Assembly: GCA_016198945.1 (NCBI GenBank)
Contig: JACQHO010000132.1
Span: forward strand, 1 to 7,113
Reading direction: 5' to 3'
Source: Nitrospirota bacterium
GTDB lineage: Bacteria > Nitrospirota > Nitrospiria > JACQBZ01
Length of the DNA: 7,113 nucleotides
Made by a program: the position numbers and the translations under genes. The notes beneath the pieces are model-generated. The model was not told the DNA's origin. It made no database searches and was given only the letters and a program-made list of their open reading frames with translations. Below, piece after piece: positions 1 to 4,430 of the stretch; position 1 is the stretch's first letter, and every line of letters begins with the position of its first letter.

Positions 1-825
1 GAGCATCCAGACCGGAAGGACCGAGGCAAGGAATCCGTAGCCGGCCAGAAGCCAGACCAGTGTCTCTTTTTCAAAATTAAAAAGAGTCGCGAGGCCTGAA
101 TGGGCGACCCAGCGTCCCCCAATGACGGACAGGAACAGCAACGCGATCCCAATAAAAGAAACCTCGCCCACTTTCTCCGGCCGGAATTTCTGTAGGTAGT
201 AGCCCATCAAAAAGGCGATCGGGATCGTCATGGCCAGCGTGAAGCTGCCCCAGGGATTATGATAGAGCGCGTTGACGACGGCCAGGCCCAGCCCGGCGAG
301 CGCGACGATCACGATGAAGAGCACCGCGATCGTGGTGGCGATGCCGGTCAGCGGCCCGATCTCGTCTTTCGCGATCTGGGGAAGCGAGCGGCCGTTGCGG
401 CGCATTGAGGCGACAAGAATGATGAAGTCCTGAACCGCGCCGGCCAGTACCGCGCCGATCACAAGCCACAGAAATCCGGGCAGGTATCCGAACTGGGCCG
501 CGAGGACCGGCCCGAGCAGCGGGCCGGCGCCGGCGATCGCCGCGAAGTGGTGGCCGAAGAGGATGAAGCGGTTGGTGGGTTGGAAATTTTTATCGTCGCG
601 GAGGCGGTGGGCTGGCGTGATCCGCCGGTCGTCCAGATTGACGACGCGGGTTTTCAGGAACCGGCCGTAAAAGCGGATCGCCAAAACATAAAAGCAGGCC
701 GCGGCCACGACGAGCCAAAGCGCGTTGACCTCTTCAGCGGGATTCAATAAGCCGGTGACGATTGCAAAGGCCGCGGCGCACAGAACCGCCAGCATCGTCC
801 AGCCGATATTTTTAAGCAGCTCCAT
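1..825 (-). CDS. cstA: Carbon starvation protein CstA, N-terminal part (cut by window edge)
   Basis: The reading frame stays open to the left edge, giving the first 275 residues of a protein that is usually about 550-700 residues long. CstA is an inner-membrane transporter; the E. coli family members take up peptides and pyruvate when carbon runs low. Seen in the sequence: hydrophobic segments at about residues 8-26, 35-52, 95-115, 118-140, 160-186, 195-210 and 222-240. The family signature GHHFAAIAGAGPLLGPVLAA lies at residues 91-110, followed by QFGYLPG, then GAVQDFIILVASMRR at 129-143 and NPWGSFTLA near 190-198. The fragment ends in the conserved LPVWML. The ATG at 825 is preceded by GGGAGGG at about 8 nt spacing, which fixes the start. 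The gene is divergent from the transferase gene at 938 and has its own promoter at 855-883. Family assignment is very secure; the substrate in this organism is not known. Confidence 0.96.
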   Translation of the reverse strand, partial: MELLKNIGWTMLAVLCAAAFAIVTGLLNPAEEVNALWLVVAAACFYVLAIRFYGRFLKTRVVNLDDRRITPAHRLRDDKNFQPTNRFILFGHHFAAIAGAGPLLGPVLAAQFGYLPGFLWLVIGAVLAGAVQDFIILVASMRRNGRSLPQIAKDEIGPLTGIATTIAVLFIVIVALAGLGLAVVNALYHNPWGSFTLAMTIPIAFLMGYYLQKFRPEKVGEVSFIGIALLFLSVIGGRWVAHSGLATLFNFEKETLVWLLAGYGFLASVLPVWML

Positions 826-854
826 CCAGTCCCTCCCGGAATCAGAACGGATTT

Positions 855-883
855 ATTATAGTGATCCCTCGGGAGGGCGTCAA
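855..883 (-). promoter_or_regulatory. Sigma70-type promoter of cstA with an inverted repeat in the spacer
   Basis: On the minus strand the sequence reads TTGACG (883-878), a 17-nt spacer, then a perfect TATAAT (860-855). Transcription would start near 848, about 23 nt before the cstA ATG. The spacer contains the inverted repeat CCCTC-GG-GAGGG (866-877), so a bound regulator there would block RNA polymerase. Promoter strength and any operator role are inferred from sequence alone. Confidence 0.75.
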
Positions 884-902
884 GAAAAGGGTTTGGAGTC
901 CT

Positions 903-931
903 TTGACAAGGACATCGCCCAATGATAGGTT
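903..931 (+). promoter_or_regulatory. Candidate promoter of the TIGR04282 transferase gene (extended -10)
   Basis: A perfect TTGACA (903-908) is followed 17 nt later by TAGGTT (926-931), which matches the -10 consensus poorly. It is preceded by TG one base upstream (923-924), as in extended -10 promoters. The start point would fall near 938, essentially at the ATG, which implies a leaderless or near-leaderless message. Alternatively the -10 call is wrong and AGG at 927-929 acts as a ribosome-binding site on a longer message. Confidence 0.4.
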
Positions 932-937
932 AACCCT

Positions 938-1633
938 ATGCCGGCCATAAAAAAAGCCCTGATCATCTTCGCGAAGGTTCCGAAGCCGGGGCAGGTGAAG
1001 ACACGGCTCCAGCCCGACCTGCCGCCGGACGCATCCGCTCGGCTTTATCTCGCGTTTATACTGGACATATTGAACGCCACGGCCTCGTTGAAAGGGGTGA
1101 CGCGTATGTTGGGTTGCGATTCATCCAGGCGGGATCCTTTTTTCATGGGACTTGCCGAGCGACACGGTTTAGATTTGATCGATCAAACGGGGAAAGACCT
1201 CGGGGTTCGGATGCAAAGCGCCATCGCGGAGGCCTACCGGTTGGGTTTCGATCAGGCAGTGATCATCGGGACGGACATTCCGACCCTTCCGGTGGGTTAT
1301 ATTCAAGAGGCCTTCAAGCTTTTAAAGAGATATTCTCTGGTGTTGGGTCCCGGCACCGATGGGGGATATTATCTCGTCGGCTGTTCCGGATCGGTTCCGC
1401 CGATCTTCGACGGCGTCGCTTGGGGCACGGAGCGGGTTCTAACCCAGACGCTTCAGCGAATCGCCGAAAGCAATCTCAACGCGGCGCTTCTTCCCTTCTG
1501 GTACGATGTGGATACGATTCAGGATGTTCGCTGGCTTTCGGAACATCTGAGTTATCTTGAACGCCGTGCGGGGAAACCGGTGGCTTCCGAGACCGCCCGC
1601 GTCCTCAAGACGTTGAAGCTGGGCGGTCCGTGA
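938..1633 (+). CDS. TIGR04282/DUF2064 family nucleotidyltransferase-fold transferase
   Basis: This 231-residue soluble protein belongs to the family named 'rSAM/selenodomain-associated transferase 1' or TIGR04282 (DUF2064), a GT-A/nucleotidyltransferase fold related to MobA and CofC. Seen: FAKVPKPGQVKTRL at residues 11-24, the family form of the nucleotide-binding loop; IIGTDIPTL at 109-117, with the metal-binding Asp; GPGTDGGYYLVG at 137-148; WGTERVL at 162-168; and YDVDTIQDV at 189-197. All the usual blocks are present, so the protein looks intact. Relatives sit in gene sets linked to arsenosugar or other sugar-linked metabolites, but no radical-SAM or partner glycosyltransferase lies next to it here, so the pathway is unknown. 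The ATG at 938 is the first in frame and sits 12 codons before the KTRL motif; only a weak AGG precedes it. Confidence 0.9.
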   Translation: MPAIKKALIIFAKVPKPGQVKTRLQPDLPPDASARLYLAFILDILNATASLKGVTRMLGCDSSRRDPFFMGLAERHGLDLIDQTGKDLGVRMQSAIAEAYRLGFDQAVIIGTDIPTLPVGYIQEAFKLLKRYSLVLGPGTDGGYYLVGCSGSVPPIFDGVAWGTERVLTQTLQRIAESNLNAALLPFWYDVDTIQDVRWLSEHLSYLERRAGKPVASETARVLKTLKLGGP

Positions 1634-1646
1634 GGCCCAAATTTCC

Positions 1647-1676
1647 TTGCGGCTCTCGGCGGGATTGTGGTATAAG
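1647..1676 (+). promoter_or_regulatory. Candidate promoter of tRNA-Cys
   Basis: TTGCGG (1647-1652) and TATAAG (1671-1676) are separated by 18 nt. The start would be near 1683, four bases ahead of the mature tRNA. The -10 box matches 5 of 6 bases; the -35 box is weak. It lies just past the stop codon of the upstream transferase gene, so read-through from that gene could also feed the tRNA. Confidence 0.45.
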
Positions 1677-1686
1677 GTAGGCGGAC

Positions 1687-1759
1687 GGCGGCGTACCCAA
1701 GTGGCTAAGGGAGCAGTCTGCAAAACTGCGATGCGGCGGTTCAAACCCGCCCGCCGCCT
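1687..1759 (+). tRNA. tRNA-Cys (anticodon GCA)
   Basis: A complete 73-nt cloverleaf can be folded by hand. The acceptor arms GGCGGCG (1687-1693) and CGCCGCC (1752-1758) pair perfectly, with the U discriminator at 1759 that is typical of tRNA-Cys. The D arm pairs CCC with GGG (1696-1698/1709-1711). The anticodon stem GCAGT/ACTGC encloses the loop CTGCAAA, placing anticodon GCA at 1720-1722. The T arm GGCGG/CCGCC encloses TTCAAAC. CCA is not encoded. An AT-rich inverted-repeat cluster starts at the very next base. Confidence 0.97.
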
Positions 1760-1858
1760 GAAAATTTTCCGCCAGGAAAATTTTCCCCCATTTTACCATT
1801 CACCATTTACTTTATTGGCGGAAAATTTTAGTGAATCGTAAATGGTAAATAGTAAATG
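1760..1858. repeat. AT-rich inverted-repeat cluster behind tRNA-Cys
   Basis: The 100 bp between the tRNA and the converging ACT gene are built of nested repeats. A GAAAATTTT unit occurs three times (1760-1768, 1776-1784, 1820-1828). The first two copies form a hairpin with 10-bp perfect arms (1761-1770/1775-1784). AAAATTTTCCGCCA at 1761-1774 is inverted exactly at 1816-1829. A second module, 1791-1810, made of CCATTCAC/CCATTTAC units, is inverted with about 17 of 20 matches at 1838-1857. Part of this may end transcription from both sides; the whole resembles a small non-coding dispersed repeat. Confidence 0.8.
1761..1784 (+). terminator. Possible terminator hairpin after tRNA-Cys
   Basis: AAAATTTTCC and GGAAAATTTT form a 10-bp perfect stem with the loop GCCA, starting two bases after the mature tRNA end. 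The stem is AT-rich at its base, and the only U-rich tract is within the 3' arm itself, so it is not a textbook intrinsic terminator. It could also just mark the 3' end for tRNA processing. Confidence 0.4.
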
Positions 1859-1863
1859 AGGTT

Positions 1864-2268
1864 CTACCACCCCTTTAACACCATCCGCAACTTTTCGACA
1901 TCCTTCTCGTCGCACCAGGCATAGGCCGAATAGCGGGCTTCAAATCCCATCGCATCAACGGCGTGCAGGTTGATTCCCTCCTGCGCGATCCGGTCGAGCG
2001 TGTCGGCCAGGGCGCCGGCCCGATCCTCTCCGCTCATATGAAAGCAGCTCCCCTCGCGAAAGACCCAACCGGCATCTCGGGCCACGTTTCTGAAGGCCGG
2101 TGGATCCCACGGGATGGCGATGATCTCGGCATTACCTCGGCCGGTTCCAAAACTCCAGACCGCGTGCAGATTGATCTGATGCTCCGACATCTGTTTTGAG
2201 AACCGGGCCAATTGCCCCGGCCGGTCTTCGGTGGATATCACAAAATAGGTTTTCCGTGCGATGTCCAT
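1864..2268 (-). CDS. Tandem ACT-domain protein
   Basis: A 134-residue soluble protein made of two ACT domains and nothing else. ACT domains are small ligand-binding modules, usually for amino acids, that regulate metabolic enzymes. Seen: domain 1 spans about residues 6-62 and domain 2 about 74-131. Both carry the same core, EDRxGxLA followed 10 residues later by INLHAV (residues 14-37 and 81-104, an exact 67-residue offset), so the protein arose by internal duplication. There is no catalytic domain, so it would act as a free-standing sensor or regulatory subunit; the partner and ligand are unknown. GGAG lies about 7 nt before the ATG at 2268. It ends six bases from the repeat cluster and converges on tRNA-Cys. 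Confidence 0.88.
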   Translation of the reverse strand: MDIARKTYFVISTEDRPGQLARFSKQMSEHQINLHAVWSFGTGRGNAEIIAIPWDPPAFRNVARDAGWVFREGSCFHMSGEDRAGALADTLDRIAQEGINLHAVDAMGFEARYSAYAWCDEKDVEKLRMVLKGW

Positions 2269-2344
2269 TGCGGGCTCCGTTGATGGTTGAGTGAAGCGGT
2301 CATGGATGGCGGACCGCAGAGTCGGTCAGGTGAAAATCCCTGTT

Positions 2345-2373
2345 AAGATACCGAATTCGTGTAGAAAAGGCAA
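2345..2373 (-). promoter_or_regulatory. Candidate promoter of the ACT-domain gene
   Basis: On the minus strand TTGCCT (2373-2368) and TATCTT (2350-2345) are exactly 17 nt apart, each matching 4 of 6 consensus bases. This predicts a start near 2338 and a leader of about 70 nt. The leader contains a small hairpin GACCG/CGGTC (2312-2316/2323-2327). The 153-nt gap to the upstream membrane gene holds nothing else recognisable. Confidence 0.45.
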
Positions 2374-2421
2374 GCGCCGTTTTGGGCGGAAGACCGATGC
2401 GGAGGGGAAACGGTCCGATTT

Positions 2422-2685
2422 TTAATGGGCGTGAATACGAGTCGAGGAACGAAAGGCGTCCGCTGCGCTCCAAACGGCCAGCGCCGCCAGAAGCGCGAGC
2501 AGCAGAAAGTGCGGCATGGAACCGTCCGTAAAAACGCTTGATAGAACGGATCGGCGACGGAGCATGCCGCTTGCGATCAGCGTCCCGATCAGAAACGCCG
2601 CCCCCTTCATCCAATGATGGTTAAGCCATTGTCCCGTCCCGGGGAGGACGGCCGAGAGAGCGGCCGCGATCCAGCGCTGTTTCAT
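2422..2685 (-). CDS. Small two-helix membrane protein (TM2/DUF5683-like)
   Basis: An 87-residue inner-membrane protein. The N-terminus carries SAVLPGTGQWLNHHWMKGAA (residues 11-30), close to the 'S-x-LPG-x-GQ-x-x-N-x-x-W-x-KG' pattern of small proteins in the TM2/DUF5683 neighbourhood. A hydrophobic helix follows at about 29-41, then a short basic loop (RRR at 43-45) and a second helix at about 59-76, ending in ADAF. Function is unknown for this kind of protein. AGGAG stands 8 nt before the ATG at 2685, a strong ribosome-binding site. It lies 53 bp downstream of the 211-residue gene on the same strand, so the two are probably co-transcribed. Confidence 0.8.
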   Translation of the reverse strand: MKQRWIAAALSAVLPGTGQWLNHHWMKGAAFLIGTLIASGMLRRRSVLSSVFTDGSMPHFLLLALLAALAVWSAADAFRSSTRIHAH

Positions 2686-2738
2686 GATTCGTCTCCTTCG
2701 CGATTTGGGAAACCGATGTTCCTGCCGTCGGGACTCCG

Positions 2739-3374
2739 TTAAATTCGGGAATCCGAGGTCGCCATGACGAGACGGACGCCGGGGTACATCTGACGGAGTT
2801 TTAACTGAATCTCATTCGTGTAGGTTTTCAGCAGGGCCGGCGTGGCGGTTTCACTCTTGACCGAAATCATGGTTGTGAGAAAAGTTGATTTAATCGCCTC
2901 ATTCAGATCCGGGTCCGATTGAGGAGAAAAAAGGGAGAGCACCTGATAATTCAAGCGGGCGGTTCGAAGGGCGTCCAAGGCCTGTTCGGGAGAGTCATGA
3001 AATTTTTTCTCCGCCATGGCCAGCCGGTCTTGTATGTCCAGAATCACAAGTTGCTCCAGCCCGATGAGGATTCCCGCCTGGTCCCTCTTGTCCACGGCCG
3101 CCAACGCCTGTCGGGCCGGATTGAAATTGAATTTCTGTTCCAGGGCGGCTCCATAAGGTTGAAGTGCGGACAGTTCATTATGGAGTTCCCGGGTATCCTG
3201 ATTCTGATGGAGCTGAAACAAGGAAAGGTAGAGTTGGGGACCGGCCGTCGGCCTTAATGAATGGCTGTTTTTCACCGCAGCAAACATTAATACAAGAGAT
3301 GCGGCGATCAGAACCAAGGTGGACCCTATAACCGTCGGACGGGACTTTTGCTGATTCATGTCTGTCGGGTTCAT
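2739..3374 (-). CDS. Membrane-anchored protein of unknown function
   Basis: I do not recognise this 211-residue protein. One hydrophobic segment at about residues 16-34 follows a short polar N-terminus with K10 and R12 just before it, which suggests an N-in signal anchor with the rest outside the cytoplasmic membrane. No lipobox cysteine is present; in fact the whole protein lacks cysteine. The exported part looks mainly alpha-helical, with amphipathic stretches at about 50-72, 96-126, 127-149 and 180-197, and could be a helical-bundle or protein-interaction domain. AGGAG lies 7 nt before the ATG at 3374; a second ATG at residue 6 has no such site. It leads a probable two-gene unit with the 87-residue membrane protein. 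Confidence 0.8.
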   Translation of the reverse strand: MNPTDMNQQKSRPTVIGSTLVLIAASLVLMFAAVKNSHSLRPTAGPQLYLSLFQLHQNQDTRELHNELSALQPYGAALEQKFNFNPARQALAAVDKRDQAGILIGLEQLVILDIQDRLAMAEKKFHDSPEQALDALRTARLNYQVLSLFSPQSDPDLNEAIKSTFLTTMISVKSETATPALLKTYTNEIQLKLRQMYPGVRLVMATSDSRI

Positions 3375-3417
3375 GGCAGCTCCTGCATAAGGGGTTTAAA
3401 AAATTCCATCTATTACT

Positions 3418-3445
3418 ATTTTACCGCAAAATTCCAGATCGTCAA
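3418..3445 (-). promoter_or_regulatory. Candidate promoter of the 211-residue membrane protein gene
   Basis: On the minus strand TTGACG (3445-3440) and TAAAAT (3423-3418) are 16 nt apart, each with 5 of 6 consensus bases. The start would be near 3411, giving a leader of about 37 nt. The remainder of the 233-nt divergent gap holds the opposing PilZ-gene promoter. Confidence 0.6.
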
Positions 3446-3544
3446 CCCCGGGCTCACGAAAATAAGCACGAGTATTTGTTTATAATACAATGGGTTGTGT
3501 GACTCTCCGATTTGTTTGGGGTGGTTCAAATTAAAATGTTGTGC

Positions 3545-3574
3545 TTGACAGTCTCCAGGCCGCTCAGTCATAAT
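3545..3574 (+). promoter_or_regulatory. Sigma70-type promoter of the PilZ-gene cluster
   Basis: TTGACA (3545-3550) and CATAAT (3569-3574) are 18 nt apart, with 6 of 6 and 5 of 6 matches. A start near 3581 gives a leader of about 27 nt before the ATG at 3608. The promoter lies inside the longer open frame that begins at 3512, which argues against that earlier start. Confidence 0.65.
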
Positions 3575-3607
3575 GACCCATGGAAATGCGGTCTCCGATT
3601 GGGGCCT

Positions 3608-3955
3608 ATGACAAACAAACGACAGCACAAGCGTGTCACAATTAAGTCGGTCGGGGATATTTTTTGTGTGGATGACAACCGCCGGTTCAAGGCGTTTGTC
3701 GGCGGCATCAGCCGCGGCGGATTGGAGATCTATTCGCAAGAGACGGTCAATCGCGACTGCCGGCTCAAGATCAGCCTGTCGTTTTTGGACAAGGACGGAA
3801 AACCGACGGTGGAAAACCTGACGGGGCAAGTTCGTTGGTGCGCGCCGTTTCAAGAGGCCTATATTGCCGGCATTCAATTTGACGTGCTGGTGGATGAAGA
3901 TACCAGCCCGGCCCTTGCGGACTACATCGAAAATGCGGAACGGTACTTTGCGTAA
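3608..3955 (+). CDS. PilZ-domain protein
   Basis: A 115-residue single-domain PilZ protein. PilZ domains bind cyclic di-GMP and control motility, exopolysaccharide or transcription outputs. Seen: RQHKR (residues 5-9) is the N-terminal RxxxR motif, and GISRGG (33-38) occupies the place of the second motif [D/N]xSxxG. The acidic or amide residue is a glycine here (G33), while S35 and G38 remain. The C-terminal barrel strands include GQVRWCAP (73-80) and YIAGIQF (85-91), both typical. The frame is open back to 3512, but those 32 extra residues overlap the promoter at 3545-3574 and precede the usual PilZ start, so I chose 3608; only a weak GGGG precedes it. It leads the cluster running to 5849. 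Family is sure; nucleotide binding is uncertain. Confidence 0.88.
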   Translation: MTNKRQHKRVTIKSVGDIFCVDDNRRFKAFVGGISRGGLEIYSQETVNRDCRLKISLSFLDKDGKPTVENLTGQVRWCAPFQEAYIAGIQFDVLVDEDTSPALADYIENAERYFA

Positions 3956-3972
3956 AATTCAGGGGGTCGTGA

Positions 3973-4200
3973 GTGGAAAGACTGAAGGGAGAAGAGCACA
4001 GTAAAGACGTCATGCATGCCGTGATGTCCACGCGAGGCCCGTTTATCGTCTGTCATGCCTGTTACTCGACCTTGAAAGAGGATGCCAAGCTGGACCCGCG
4101 CGATCGTGCCGTATCGGACTCCGTCTCGGACGAATTCTGCGTCAATTGTTACGACCGGAACAAGATCCTGATCGATGACCTTGCCGGTAGCACGGAATGA
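3973..4200 (+). CDS. Small four-cysteine zinc-ribbon-like protein (75 aa)
   Basis: A 75-residue protein with two CxxC knuckles, CHAC at residues 27-30 and CVNC at 56-59, separated by 25 residues. This is the spacing expected of a structural zinc site in a ribbon or treble-clef-like fold. The rest is highly charged and has no signal peptide or membrane segment, so it is probably cytoplasmic. The GTG at 3973 is chosen because AGGGGG lies 6 nt upstream; an in-frame ATG at 4012 lacks such a site. It starts 17 bp after the PilZ stop and its own stop overlaps the next gene. I do not recognise a named family. Regulatory or adaptor roles are only guesses. Confidence 0.75.
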   Translation: MERLKGEEHSKDVMHAVMSTRGPFIVCHACYSTLKEDAKLDPRDRAVSDSVSDEFCVNCYDRNKILIDDLAGSTE

Positions 4201-4352
4201 CCATGGATGAAGAGGAAATAGAACTTCCGATTCTGCCGCCCGCCTTACCGGGTCCGGATTGTCCATTTTGCGGCGAGCCCACCTTGAGCATTGACGGCGA
4301 CTTCATCTGTCTGGATTGTAACGGCGGAAGCTACGGTCCGGAAACCGGTTAA
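4197..4352 (+). CDS. Tiny four-cysteine zinc-ribbon protein (51 aa)
   Basis: A 51-residue acidic protein with CPFC at residues 22-25 and CLDC at 38-41, the pattern of a compact zinc ribbon. An acidic, proline-rich N-terminal tail (EEEIELPILPPALPGP) precedes it. The ATG at 4197 overlaps the TGA of the previous gene as ATGA, the usual sign of translational coupling. An in-frame ATG at 4203, with GGA 6 nt upstream, would shorten the protein by two residues. Coding is supported by this overlap, the two knuckles and the stop directly after a short GSYGPETG tail. There is no similarity to its neighbour beyond the cysteine pairs. Function unknown. Confidence 0.72.
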   Translation: MTMDEEEIELPILPPALPGPDCPFCGEPTLSIDGDFICLDCNGGSYGPETG

Positions 4353-4430
4353 ACTCGGAAACACGATCGCTCACAAGAAGTCCCCGCGCTGGACCAAGCA
4401 ATTCTTCCCAAACCGCAGCACGATTGAACC

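Noticed and set aside
257..750. Open frames on both strands inside the cstA region
   Set aside because: They conflict with the continuous 275-residue CstA frame, which holds family signatures throughout.
1114..1560. 148-codon plus-strand frame inside the transferase gene
   Set aside because: A +2 shadow of a protein with well-conserved motifs; arginine/serine/glycine-rich composition typical of out-of-frame translation.
1791..1858. Possible CRISPR-like array from the repeated CCATTTAC units
   Set aside because: Units are 7-9 bp, partly inverted, with no regular spacers of CRISPR length.
2300..2614. 104-codon minus-strand frame overlapping the 87-residue membrane protein
   Set aside because: The overlapped frame has a strong AGGAG site, two hydrophobic helices and the LPGxGQ motif; this one is arginine-rich with no such support.
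3481..3486. Perfect TATAAT in the 3375-3607 gap on the plus strand
   Set aside because: No -35 box at suitable spacing (GAAAAT at 17 nt); the promoter at 3545-3574 is better placed for the PilZ gene.
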